Source of the DNA: Misgurnus anguillicaudatus
Taxonomy: Eukaryota; Chordata; Actinopteri; Cypriniformes; Cobitidae
NCBI RefSeq assembly: GCF_027580225.2
Contig: NC_073358.2
Span: 9,305,501 to 9,369,500 of the forward strand
Reading direction: 5' to 3'
Length of the DNA: 64,000 nucleotides
Part shown: positions 1 through 14,800 of the stretch, piece after piece
Layout of the letters: every line of letters begins with the position of its first letter
Position numbering within the stretch: the first letter of the stretch is position 1
The notes under the pieces: generated by a model
What the model was told of the DNA's origin: nothing
The model's database searches: none
What the model saw: only the letters and a program-made list of their open reading frames with translations
Program-made: the position numbers and the translations under genes

Positions 1-42
1 TAAAATCCTCTATACCTCCAGCATTTGAATGTGCATGTATGA

Positions 43-2573
<2,531 letters not shown>

Positions 2574-2908
2574 CCTCATGTGATGTCATCCAAATGAACC
2601 ATTCCCGTTAAAGTCATCCCTCTCTTTCTCCTGTGATTACAGTTTTCCTTCAATGCACACATAGCTGGCCTCTTGTTACTCTACTAAAACAATCCAAATC
2701 TGACTTGGATACTGTAATCCACCTGTATAGGGGTTCTTTATTTTGACGTTTTTATATTTTTATTCACTGTACGGAAAGCGTTTGGGTCTTTTGGTCTGTA
2801 TGTAGCCGTAACTTACCGGCATTGTTATCGATGTTAACAATAATTTTTATAGATGTAACGCTTTCTAATTATTTAAGAAATTGTATTCGAGCCTGTTTGT
2901 AGCAGTTT

Positions 2909-2914
2909 AATAAA
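2909..2914 (+). terminator. gldc poly(A) signal
   Basis: AATAAA lies 336 bp after the gldc stop codon in an AT-rich 3' UTR. It faces the coq2 poly(A) signal on the other strand, about 40 bp away. Confidence 0.7.
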
Positions 2915-2951
2915 TATTTTAAAAGAAGAAACGTTTACGTATACATTATTA

Positions 2952-5900
2952 TTATTTATTCGAAATGGATTTTAGTTGCATTTCATATTGATCATCCTTT
3001 CTCTTTTTCCATAAACCCCCAGTCACTATTCCCAAGAATAAAAGCAGTCCGAGGTTTCGGTTAGAGGCGAATTTTTTCCAGCAATCCTCCGGTTTGTTGA
3101 TGTCCACCGTGTAAATCTGCGATAAACGGAACAAATTGCTTATTTTTCCTCATAGTCCAATGCATACCACTTGTGCTCTTTTGTGAAAACCAAGCTTCTC
3201 ACCTGATACGCGAGATGAGCGGTCACCGCAGACAACGTACAATAGTACGGTAACGTCTGGTCGGCATTCACTCCTGCTAGGATGAGTCCAGACGACATCG
3301 CAACGCTAAACCCACTCAACCACAGTTTGGTGTCCTGGCCGAACCTAAGGGCTGTCGACTTCACCCCCACTTTAAAATCGTCATCTTTGTCCTGCTCAAA
3401 AAGGGGGAAGACTTAAAAACTTGCGCATGGTTTTTGTCGGTTTTGTGTGATGAGACAACAGATGGCGTACCTGATGGGCGTAGATGGTGTCATAAATCAA
3501 TGTCCACATTATACCGGAGAAATACAGCGGTAAACACACAGACCAATCACATGATCCCTTCACAGCAGCCCAACCCAGAAGAGCACCCCAATTAAAAGTA
3601 AGACCTAAAGGGAAAAAATTACAATAAAGAAATTGTTTTTTTTTAGAATATAGCAAGTCAGACTTCACGTTTAATGGTGCTGTGTGCAATTTAATATTAT
3701 GTTCATGATTTGATTTGACTTGAATTGATGCCCTCCCTTGCATCCTAAGGGGGCGGAGCTAAGATGCAAGAAAAGAAACAAGGATACACTAATAAGTGAG
3801 AAGCACCCTCCAAATGGGGAACTGGGCAATCTGACATCTCGATGAGGTTTGGGGGAACGATTTGTCTCAAAGGTGGGGAGGGGTTATACACTCACCTAAA
3901 GGATTATTAGGAACACCTGTTCAATTTCTCATTAAAGCAATTATCTAATCAACCAATCACATGGCAGTTGCTTCAATGCATTTAGGGGTGTGGTCTTAGT
4001 CAAGACAATCTCCTGAGCTCCAAACTGGATGTCAGAATGGGAAAGAAAGGTGATTTATGCAATTTTAAGCGTGGCATGCTTGTTGGTGCCAGACGGCCGG
4101 TCTGAGTATTTTAAAATCTGCTCAGTTACTGGGATTTTCATGCACAACCATTTCTAGGGTTTACAAAGAATGGTGTGAAGAGGAAAAACATCCAGTATGC
4201 GGCAGTCCTGTGGGCGAATGGGCCCCGACTGATTAAAGCTGATAGAAAAGCAACTTTGACTGAAATAACCACTCGTTACAACCGAGGTATGCAGCAAAGC
4301 ATTTGTGAAGCCACAACACGCACAACCTTGAGGTGGATGGGCTACAACAGCAGAAGACCCCACCAGTATACCACTCATCTCCACTACAAATAGGAAAAAA
4401 AGGCTACAATTTGCACACAGCACAAGCTCACCAAAATTGGACAGTTGAAGACTGGAAACATGTTGCCTGGTCTGATAAATCTCGATTTCCGTTGAGACTT
4501 TCAGATGGTAGAGTCAAAATTTGGTGTAAACAGAATGAGAACATGGATCCATCATGCCTTGTTACCACTGTGCAGACTGGTGGTGGTGCTGTAATGGTGT
4601 GGGGGATGTTTTCTTGGCACACTTAAGGCCCCTTAGTGCCAATTGGGCATTGTTTAAATGCCATGGCCTACCTGAGCATTGTTTCTGACCATGATCATCC
4701 CTTTATGACTATCATGTACCCTTCCTCTGATGGCTACTTCCAGCACGATAATGCATCATGTCACAAAGCTCGAATCATTTCAAATTGGTTTCTTGAACAT
4801 GACAATGAGTTCACTGTACTAAAATGGCCACCACAGTCACCAGATCTCAACCCAATAGAGCATCTTTGGGATGTGCATCTCACAAATCTCCATCAACTGC
4901 AAGATGCTATCCTATCAATATGGGCCAACATTTCTAAATTAGAATTAATCTGAAGTTCTGAATTAATTTAGATTTAAGGCAGTTCTGAAGGTGAAAGGGG
5001 GTCAAACACAGTATTAGTAAGGTGTTCCTAATAATCCTTTAGGTGAGTGTATATGTACGTATTTTTAAATGACATACTGCACCTTTAAAATCAAAAGCAT
5101 ATTTACCTAGAACAAGCTGAGGCCAGTATGTGATTCTCTTCATGAGAGGATAGGTGACCACCAATGACAATGAGGCTGCACCGAGGGCTATGCTAAACAG
5201 AAAAAGAGTAATACATTTTTTATTACAATACCTATTATACCAAATTTCCAGAAATGTATATGAAAAACGCTGAGCATACCTATAGTAATTGAGGCAGAGC
5301 AGAACCCCCAGTGCTAAACTCAGCTGACCTCCAAGGAAAACCAGAGCCTGAAACTGCGTGACATCCCCTGACGCGATGGGCCGTGTGGCAGTCCTTGATA
5401 CCTATAACAAATATGACCTCAAAACTTAGGCAGCCAATACATTGTAGTGGATTTCTGGAACTATCTATAAGCCTGCGGCTGCAAGTTCAGACGCACCTTC
5501 ACAAGATTGAGCTAAAATTAACTGCAACAATCAACAGCAACCCACATTGTTACATACTAACATAATGGCTTGTGCCAATTGTTATCAGCATGCAACACAG
5601 CCTTTCATACTGTAACTTAAAATTCCCAGAGCGTTCAGTGATTTTCATAATGGTGGGAAGCCTATTCAATCTTACCTTCTTATCGAAGTCTTTATCCCAC
5701 ATGTCATTGATTGTGCAACCAGCTCCCCTCATAAGCAAAGCTCCTACACCAAACAGCGCCAGCATGCGAAGATCAGGGAGGCATCCAGGATCTGCAGCCA
5801 AACCAATACTCCACGCACCAGGCAGATACAGCAACCAAGTTCCTACCAAATTACAAGCAATAGAAATATTGGTAACACTTTACAATAAGGTTGTATTTGT

Positions 5901-8373
5901 TAACAATTAGTTAATGTGTTAGCTAACATGAACTATTAATGAACAACACTTCTACAGCATTTATTGATCTTTGTTCATGTTAATTTTGTTATTTACTAAT
6001 AAATCAAATGTTAACTGTTGACATTAGTTAAGGCACCATGAACTAACGCCGGTTTCACACCGCAAGCGTAAGCAGCGCATAAGCCGTGAATGTTTTTTTC
6101 AGCGCCCATGTTAACAAGTTAGAGCATGAAATTAGATCAAGAATTTTGCATCCCGGGCTTTAGTTAATGCATGTTCTACTAATGTTTAATAAAACAACCC
6201 TATTGTAAAGTGTTACCGAAATATTTTATTGAGAACAACAAATACAATATTTCTATCTATACATTTATGCATGCAAGCTATAATTTTTTTTGTGATTAAA
6301 CTTGTATATTGAAGTGGCCAGTATCGGCCGATATTTGGATTTTTTTTTTTTTTACAGTGGAGAGCATTAGAAATATTTTTATGAGAACAACAAATACAAT
6401 ATTTATACCTACATGTTCACGTTTACATAGATTTTGCATGCAAGCTATAACTTTTATTGATGATTTAAACCGGTATATTGAAGTAGCCGATATATCATCC
6501 AGGGTTTTTTTTACGCATTAGAAATATTTTAATGAGAAAAAAATACAATGTTTTACCCACATATTCATTTTACATACATCTATGCATGCAAGCTATACCT
6601 TTTATTAGTGATTAAACTGATATATTCAAGTGGCCCATATATCGGACGATATTGGGATTTTTTTTTTTTTTTACAGTGATGAGCATTAGAAATATTTTAA
6701 TAAGAACAAAAAATACAATATTATACCTATTTATTTTACATACATTTATGCATGCAAGCTATAACTTTTATTGGTGATTTAAACCGGTATATTGAAGTAG
6801 CCGATATATCGTCCAGGGTTTTTTAAGCATTAGAAATATTTTAATGAGAAAAATATATACAATATGTTTTACCCACATATTCATTTTACATACATCTATG
6901 CATGCAAGCTATACCTTTAATCCGTGATTAAACTGATATATTCAAGTGGCCCATATTTTGATTCGTTTTGGTTGTTTTTTTACAGTGGTGAGCATTAGAA
7001 ATATTTAAATGAGAACAACAAATACAATATTTATACCTACATGTTCACGTTTACATACATTTATGCATGCAAACTATAACTTTTATTGGTGATTTAAATC
7101 GGTATATTGAAGTCATCGATATATCGTCTGCTTTTGGTTTTTTTAGCATTAGAAATAGTTTAATGGGAACAATTAATAAAATATGTTTTACCTACATATT
7201 CATTTTACATACATCTATGCATGCAAGCAAGCAAGCAAGCTATACCTTTTATTTGTTATTAAACTGATATATTGAAGTAGCCCATATATCGGACGGTATT
7301 TGGATTTGTTTAGTGTGTTTTTTTACAGTGATGAGCATTAGAAATATTTCAATGAGAACAACAAATACAATATTTATACCTAAATTGTTTTTTACATACA
7401 TTTATGCATGCAAGCTATACCTTTTATTAGTGATTAAACTGATATATTGAAGTGGCCGATATACCGGCGGCCGATATTTGGATTTGGGATTTTTTTTTTT
7501 ACAGTGGTGAGCATTAGAAATATTTTAATGAGAACAGCAAATACAATTTATACCTACATATTCATTGTACATACATTTATGCATACGAGCTAGAACTTTT
7601 ATTGGTGATTGAAACTGGTATAATGAAGTAGCCGATATATCTTCTGTCCCTTGAATTAGTTGTTTCTACTGAAAAGACACTAAGCCAATGTCTGAAAGAC
7701 AGTAAAATGACCAATAATATTCACTCTTTCATGTGAAGTCTTTTTTAGACAGTACGTGAGGTGTCAGATCCGCAGTGTCATTACATTTTCCAAGTACCTA
7801 AATGCGTATATGAGTATAAATATTTTGTACAATATATGTTTATTTAGTTCCAATTTTCTTATTGTCACTCATTTACTGGAATTACATTTGCATTTTATCG
7901 GCATCATTGCTTTCTCAGTATTCGCCATAAAGCAAAACTTCATCTGTCGACCACTACATTTTATTTGTATGTTTTCCCCGGGAACCAAACCCACAGCCTT
8001 GGCATCAAAGTCATTCTCTACCAGATGAGCTACAGAAACATACAGTTAGTATTTTATAGATTTAACTTAATAAAAGCTCACCTATAGGTTTGTCCAGTCT
8101 CATTAATCTGAGGTAGGGCTGAAAGGATGCTGGAGCTGCATTAACAATCCCAGCAGGTGTGAGGCTGAAAGATCTGTTGCCAACCAGTGAGGATGACCAT
8201 ATACCCTGTTTGTGAGCACTGGCTTTGTTAAAAGAGGATCCGGACTGACATAGTGCTATGTTGAGGTTCTCATGGTGTCTTGTGAGATTTGAAAAGTAAG
8301 CACTGCAGAACAGTGGTAAACTCCTCTTAACTGGATGTGGGTTAAGCAGTGTCAGGAGTCTCGTGGATATCAT
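2952..8373 (-). CDS. coq2: 4-hydroxybenzoate polyprenyltransferase, mitochondrial (coenzyme Q biosynthesis)
   Basis: Complete seven-exon gene on the minus strand: 8373-8082, 5842-5676, 5401-5280, 5192-5107, 3604-3471, 3391-3203 and 3116-2952. The exons total 1155 nt, or 384 aa, close to mammalian COQ2. It is a UbiA-family membrane enzyme that joins the polyprenyl chain to 4-hydroxybenzoate in the inner mitochondrial membrane. The first aspartate motif NDMWDKDFD is near residues 143-151. The second, YDTIYAHQ running into DKDDD, spans the exon 5/6 junction near residues 260-272. Exon 1 encodes a basic, Ser-rich N-terminus that fits a mitochondrial presequence, starting at the ATG at 8373. Intron 1 holds a large tandem array and a hAT-like element. 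Intron 4 holds a dead Tc1 element. Confidence 0.96.
2955..2960 (-). terminator. coq2 poly(A) signal overlapping the stop codon
   Basis: On the minus strand the last codons read AAT AAA TAA, so the hexamer AATAAA is formed by Asn-Lys and abuts the stop. No other minus-strand hexamer was noticed in the next 50 bases. If used, the 3' UTR would be only about 10-30 nt. Confidence 0.5.
3889..5049 (+). mobile_element. Tc1/mariner transposon, degenerate, in coq2 intron 4
   Basis: Terminal inverted repeats CACTCACCTAAAGGATTATT and the matching AATAATCCTTTAGGTGAGTG are flanked by TATA/TA. The transposase reads on the plus strand, opposite to coq2, and is split by frameshifts and stops. Recognisable pieces of the DD34E catalytic core are VAWSDKSRF (first Asp), [10 protein letters not shown] (second Asp) and [13 protein letters not shown] (Glu). 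Not active. Confidence 0.93.
4175..4953 (+). pseudogene. Broken Tc1 transposase
   Basis: Three overlapping or adjacent reading frames (4175-4393, 4333-4626, 4636-4953) together cover most of a Tc1 transposase, with at least one frame change and a stop between them. The N-terminal helix-turn-helix part is only partly legible before 4175. Confidence 0.85.
5871..6217. mobile_element. hAT-like MITE with 8-bp target duplication
   Basis: Inverted ends GGTAACACTTTACAATAAGG and CCCTATTGTAAAGTGTTACC are flanked by perfect 8-bp repeats gaaatatt (5863-5870 and 6218-6225). An 8-bp duplication is the hAT hallmark. The element interrupts the first unit of the adjacent tandem array. A related copy is at about 32788-33717. 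Confidence 0.88.
6226..7640. repeat. Tandem array, about 150-190 bp unit, in coq2 intron 1
   Basis: The phrase AGCATTAGAAATATTT recurs near 6363, 6517, 6681, 6828, 6989, 7148, 7337 and 7511. Each is followed by GAGAACAACAAATACAATA, a TATGCATGCAAGCTATA block and a TATATTGAAGTAGCCGATAT block. Units diverge by substitutions and small indels. The short reading frames inside are repeat artefacts. Confidence 0.9.
7985..8045 (-). repeat. tRNA-derived SINE head or tRNA pseudogene
   Basis: On the minus strand TAGCTCATCTGGTAGAG resembles a tRNA A box and GGTTTGGTTCCC a B box, with an irregular spacer. The body does not fold as a clean cloverleaf by eye, so I call it a SINE head and not a tRNA gene. 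It lies in coq2 intron 1, close to exon 1. Confidence 0.55.
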
Positions 8374-10860
8374 TTTGTCGGTTGGGCTGTCATGATCAAC
8401 TTTGTAAGAGATGTCAGGACTGCAGAGGAGCGAAAGGCGTCATTGTGCTCCTGCATTCATGTGCAAATGAGGGACCTCATGAGGAACAATACAACCTGAC
8501 AATAATAACAAATGATGAATACAATGAACAGTATTCAGTACTGACCGGTCATGGAATTGCAATGCTGGTTATTTATATATCTTTAGAAAATTTACTACGG
8601 TAACCGTAGTTTAGCTATGGTATTTGTGGTAAAACTATACTAACTACAAATATGCCATTGTCTCACTATAGTAATCATTGTTTGACCATGACATTTGTAT
8701 AGTAACCACAAATATACCATTCTTTCACATCAGTAATATTGTTTGATATCTGTATCGTAAACCATACTTCTACCCAGATACACCATGGTTCATTTTCCTA
8801 TACTGTGTGGTAATATTCTTTAAGATCAATGAAACTAAATAGAAAGTATGCCTTTAAATACTGAGCCATTGGTAAATTACCTATGACATTTAAAATGTAG
8901 TACATGACTTTGATTGGCTAACCGAAGGTGTCATAGCATTCCACACAAATCGAGCATCGACAACGCATTATAAACTGAGAAATAAGAGATCAGTAGTGTA
9001 AGAATGATCTTTTACAATGTTTAAAATGAACTCGTTTTTCAAATTCACAACTTTGAACTTACATCGCTGTAACAGCTGAACACTTTCAAGTAGTCCGTAC
9101 GTTGTGTTCACCGATTATGTGTTCCCCTTGAAATGATAATTTGCTGCATGGTTCCGCCTGTGAAAAAAACGGAGGCTATTTATTAATTTATTATAATATA
9201 TTTTTTGTTGCAACGTTACCTTTAAATGTTCTATTGTACACTTATTTTATTCTGTAGCCTTTGCTATAACTTTGTTTATTTTATTTTGTTTTGTATTTCG
9301 TATTTTACGTCATGCCAAGATGGCATAAACGCATAGGAAAAGTTTGCAAGTAACCCAAGACAGATAGATAAGTGTTCAGTAGGCTACAAGAAATGCTTCA
9401 TGTTTACCGTGTATGACCGTGTGAATCATTTTGCACACAAGCCAATCGTTCAAATTATGATCGATTATCTCCCTCTTGTGGTCTTTGGAAACTTTACAGT
9501 CAAGTTACAAGCCAAGTAAATAAACTAAAACATGAAATAATGTTGCATATTAAGGCATCGTTATTTTATTCTTATGATTTGTAGTCAGTGTTAATTTTTT
9601 AATGACAGATGATGGCCGTTTATCTAAATGTATACATTATGCTTATGATATTTTCACTCACTATTTACATTCTTCTTTATAGAACACTCAATCTTTTTAC
9701 ATTTAAATGTATCGTGTGGTATAACTATCTGTATCTCTTTAATAATATATGCACATCTGAACAGGCCCGGGTTGGCCATAGGGAGAACTCCCGGTGAACC
9801 GGTCTGTTTTTTGGGGGCACAAGGGCCGGTCATCATGACACCGGGTTGAAGATTGCTGTCCCTAAGCTGACAGCACCCACAGCAGCCAACCCCACCCCCC
9901 CCCCCCCCCCGCTTTTTGCCCAATGTCATTGTGCCCCCACCACGGAGTAAATCTTGCGTTCATAATCATAATTAGGGTCCATAAACATCTAAAACGTACG
10001 GACAACGCAGGACGCGCCGCTTTCTTCTGCTTTTCAAAGCGCTCGCTTGTGAACACGAAACGGCCTCTAAAAGGTAAATGTATTTTTTTATCTAAGCTAT
10101 AGATGTTACAATGAATAATCTATGAATAGTTATTCTTCATCTATTTCATGCAAAACGCGTCCGTTAGCATGAAATAGATAGTCATATTAATATGATGTTT
10201 TCTCAAGGAAAATCAAAATGTTGAAAGTACATTATATATTTGTTCTTTTTGACACAAGAGGCCTACCATACATTATTTGGCAATATACAGGATCTAAGTT
10301 CTTCTAAACAGATTAAGATAAGGATTTTTATTTTTCCATCTGTTTCCCCTGAATACTTGATAAATCTTGCTTTATCAGGGTTTCCAAACTTTTTCAACCC
10401 AACAGGTAATCTCAAGACCCACCATTTATTAAAAATAGATATATAGGGGAAAACAAACACATTTGTTCCTTTTCCTTTATTTGAATAAGTTTAATTAAAT
10501 AATATTAAAATACCTTATGGTAGGGCTGATATATATGGCAAAATCATAATTGTTTTAGGACTACTGTATTTGCACTGAATTGGAAATTATATTTTTGGAA
10601 AATATATTAATTGCAAGCCTGCAGAGAATATAGTGCACTATTGCAGCCTTATAAACTACTGAGGATTTAATTATATTATTTTAATATAGTCGTAAACTAA
10701 AGTGGGTCGGTCTAAGACATGAAACTCCAGGGCTGAAAATGAGTCCCACTCCATTCAAAGTAATATCGACACGTCACAGTCGCGTCGAGCCTGTTGAAAT
10801 CAGACACCGCGCTTCCTGGTACTGTTTTTGCGTGTGTGAACGTGTTCGACTTTGCAGAAC
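8374..10860. other. Intergenic region between divergent coq2 and mfsd10
   Basis: About 2.5 kb without a gene I can support. 8586-8790 is a degenerate repeat built from variants of TATGGTATTTGTGGTAAAAC. 9765-9890 is a GC-richer segment (CAGGCCCGGGTTGGCCATAG), perhaps a retroelement remnant, followed by a C run at 9895-9910. The rest is AT-rich with nothing recognised. The coq2 promoter must lie just right of 8373, but no clear core motif was seen. Confidence 0.5.
9895..9910. repeat. Poly(C) run
   Basis: Sixteen C residues in a row after CCCA. Length is likely to be polymorphic and hard to sequence. Confidence 0.9.
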
Positions 10861-10879
10861 TTGCGCAGACCTTTCGGGG

Positions 10880-11078
10880 ATAGACATCAAAACATCGCGA
10901 GAGCGAGTCAAAAGAACAGCCCTTGTATAACTCCCGCGATGCTTCGATGTCATACGCCGAACGCTCTGCGCAGCTCTACATAAGTCGATCAACCCTTGTG
11001 TGTGTATGTGTTCACGAGCGCGTGGGAATAGCGCATCTTCATCTCCTGTAAACACCGTTTGAACGCTGAGATTTTAAG
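10880..11078 (+). promoter_or_regulatory. Promoter and 5' non-coding exon of mfsd10
   Basis: The CpG-rich segment contains CGCGAGA (10896-10902), GATGTCATACGCCGA (10946-10960) and TCTGCGCAGCTCTACAT (from 10965), then a likely untranslated exon ending at 11078 before GTAAGG. The same motifs, in part with the same spacing, precede secisbp2 and malt1. TGCGCA resembles an NRF1 half-site. The transcription start is not resolved. Confidence 0.6.
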
Positions 11079-11822
11079 GTAAGGTTATATTAATGTGAAT
11101 GTAAATCTCAGAGTAGAACGTGGTTAAGTGGTGACTATTAAGCAAACTAGATCCAGGTAGCGCCTGGGCGGTTCTGGTTTCCTTGTATGTTTTAGAAGGA
11201 ACTGACTTGTCTTAAACCTGTTTAAAATGTCATGTTCATTGAAGAAGGTTCTCGCGTAACGTAACGTTGAAATACGTAATATTAAGAAATGTGTTACATT
11301 TTAATTTACACAAACAACAAAAAATACTTAAGACAAAAAATATAATAAAAACCGGTTATTTTTAATGGAAGTCACTTTAGTAATGTTTTGCACAACCTCT
11401 TGATCTGAAGGCATATGTTTAATGTTTGCAATTATTTTGTAAAAACACGTTTAATTGTGGCAATATTTTTTCAATACAAAAAACTTTTTAAAGAAACTTT
11501 TAAATTGGATGATTCTTCAATACTTCTCCTTTTCTGTTTAAAAAGCAGTGAAGCACCTCAAGAAAGCTGCTTGATAAAGTGACTTCCATAACATTTCTAA
11601 AAACGTCATTCCCATAGGTTTGACTTTAATACTGTTTTTAAAATATGAGCAAAAATATGAGTAAACAATGAGGAAGTGATCATAAAAATTTTAACAGCAG
11701 TGTAATCTTGTTGATCTTTACCGATGTGATTCAGTTAAGCATCACTTCAGTTCAGTGAGCACATGAGTTGGTTCAAGGATCTTCTGCAGTAACAAAATCC
11801 CTGGGACAACCGGAGTGGAGAA

Positions 11823-14800
11823 ATGGCAAGCGAGAAGACTTCAGAAGCCGAAGATGTCCGATCTTCCAGAGTCATCAGGGTGGTTTTCTTGGCTTTGCTG
11901 CTTGACCTTCTAGGTTTCACATTAATTCTTCCCCTGCTGCCTTCTATCCTGGACCATTACAGTCAAACAGGGGTGAGAAGATGATCTTTATAGAGTTATA
12001 CATTGTTTATTTGTTTTAAGGTTAGCACTCTTAAAAATATGGCTGTGGGCGGGGTTTGTCAGTGTGATGTCACATTAATGAGAATCTAAACAACATGTCT
12101 AATGAGGCGGCTTTGGTTTAATGGGAACTGTAAAAGGAATGGGTGGATTTTTTTCATTGAAGGGATGTTGTGTTCACACACTGCATTTATGTCCAAATAT
12201 GCATTTTACAGGACAGCGTGTATCGTTCACTACAGAGCGTAGTGGACTGGTTTAGAGGGGCTGTGGGAGTTCCAATGGAAACAAAATATAACAGCGTTCT
12301 TTTCGGAGGTAACTTCAGTATTACTGATCCTTAGGTTTTGTTAAAATTGCACAGCACGTTTGTATTGAATCTTTACATTGATTGTTTCCTCTTGATGTCT
12401 CAGGTCTGATCGGTTCGCTCTACTCTTTTCTACAATTTCTGTCATCGCCCATCACTGGGGCTCTTTCAGATGATTATGGAAGAAAACCATTGCTGCTTCT
12501 AACAACTGTGTGTATAGAGCATACCATAATATGTCTACTGTAATATGATGTATAGTACTTTGCAAAAGTCTTAGGCCTCCACCACCACCAGACTTGTTTT
12601 AGAAGTTTTAATGTCCATCCATATTTATTTTTCAATCTATTTTATTAGGATACAAACAGAAAATACAGGAAATATGTATACAAAAATGGGACCTCTCTTG
12701 GCACTAAACACATCTTGAGGGTTTTTGAGCAGAATGAAGTAAAAAGACAAATTTCTTTAAAATTAGAAATTAGGATTGAATTTTATTATGGGTTAAGAGA
12801 TCCTGCAGTTTCCTGCTACTGCCCAAGTGGAAGGGGAGTTTACCCTAAAAACTTGACACATCAGTTTACATTTTATACTATACCTGTATACACATTTCCT
12901 GTATTTTCTGGATGTATTCTATTAAAGTGACTGAGGAACAATTATATATGATCAGTATAACATTGCAAAAACAATAAATCTAATTCTGGCATGGTGGCAT
13001 AATGGTGCATTCACACCAGCCGCGGTAGAGGCGGCAAAAACAAGTTATTCGCTCGCAGTTGGACGCTTGAACATTTGAGTTTACTCGTTTCATTCGTGCG
13101 TGAAACTATAGTCATTAGAGTTAATAGCCATTCGCGCCGCACCTTCCATGTGTACCGCACCACCGGATGCCTAAGTGCGTCTTTCCATTGACTTAACATG
13201 TAAATCACTCATGCTTGCCGCCTCTACCGCGTCTGGTGCGAACCCTGCATGAGTTTACTCGATTCATTCGCACGTGAAAGCCCCGTGTTAAATACTAGTC
13301 ATTTGAGACATTCACGCGGAAATTCATGTCATGGGAGGGGCTTCTGCATCTTCGCTGAGACCCTGCTCGCTTACTGTAATTATATCACTACTACAGAAAG
13401 GTCCTGATTGGTTAACACGGCGCGGAAATCCGCCGAAGTTCCGATTTTTCAACTCGCCCGTTTCCCGCGGCAACGCTCAATTCGCGCCAGTCACGCCGTG
13501 CCTAACGTGCATACTGCACCGCAGGATGCCTAATCGCGACTTAACATGTAAATCACTCGTGCTTGCCACCTCTACTGCGTCTGGTGTGAACCCTGCATGA
13601 GTTTACTCGCTTCATTCGTGCGTGAAAGCCCTGCGTTAAATTCTAGTCATTTAAGACATTCACGCGGAAATTCGCGTCATGGGAAATTCGCATCAACACC
13701 GCTGAGACTTCGCTCGCTTACTGTAATCACGTCACTACTACAGCAAGGTCCTGATTGGTTAACACGGCGCAGAAATCCGCAGAAGTTCAGATTTTTCAAC
13801 TCGCGCGTTTCCCGCGGCAACGCTCAATTTGCGCCGTGCCTAACGCGCATACAGCACCGCAGGATGCCTAATCGTGTCTTTGCATTGACTTAACATGTAA
13901 ATCACTCGTGCTTGCCGCCTCTACCGCGTCTGGTGTGAACCCTGCATGAGTTTACTCGCTTCATTCATGCGTGAAAGCCCCGCGTTAAATTCTAGTCATT
14001 TAAGACATTCACGCAGAAATTCGCGTCATGGGAAAGTCGCATCAACACCGCTGAGACTCCGCTCGCTTACTGTAATCACGTCACTACTACAGCAAGGTCC
14101 TGATTGGTTAACACAGCGTGGAAATCCGCTGAAGTTCAGATTTTTCAACTCGCGCGTTTCCCGCGGCAACGCTCAATTTGCGCCATGCCACCGCAGGATG
14201 CCTATGCGTCTTTGCATTGACTTAACATGTAAATCACTCGCGCTTGCCGCCTCTACCGCTTCTGGTGTGAACCCTGCATGAGACTTTTGCACATATGTAT
14301 GAAAAAAAAATGAACATATTGGACTTTGGGTTTTGTTTGTTTGTTTGTGTCACATCTATTTGATACATCCATTATTTCAGTTATATAACTAACATAACAC
14401 TGTACCGTGGATGTTTTAAAATCTATACATTTTCAGATAGATAGATAGAAAACTTATTATGAACAAATATTTCCTTGTGTTTTTAGGTGGGCCTCATGGC
14501 CTCCTACGTTCTGTGGGCTTTATCTCACAGTTTTAGCATCTTCCTCCTGTCTCGGGTAGTCGGTGGGATTTGTAAGGGTAATGTCAGTCTGTGCACTGCT
14601 GTTGTGGCTGACCTGCCCTGCCCTAAAGCAAGAAGCAAGGGAATGGTGAGTTATTTGTAACTTCAAGAGTTTACTTCAAGAGAGCTCACAGAAAAAAAAT
14701 TGTCATTGTTTACTCACCCTTAAGTTCCAAAATTGTATGAATTTCTTTTTTTCTGTTGAATACAAAGGAAGATGTTTTAAAAATGTTTGTGACCAAGCAG

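Noticed and set aside
7985..8045. Possible functional tRNA gene
   Set aside because: A- and B-box-like motifs are present, but the arms do not pair cleanly and the same type of head occurs at 18184 and 37190. A SINE head fits better.
9654..10056. Glycine-rich minus-strand frames
   Set aside because: They arise from the poly(C) run and a repeat remnant. No conserved motif.
13331..14281. Three successive plus-strand frames of 89-111 aa with similar peptides (MSLLASF...)
   Set aside because: They are the same repeat unit read three times in the tandem array. Similar peptides follow from DNA repetition, with no sign of protein constraint.
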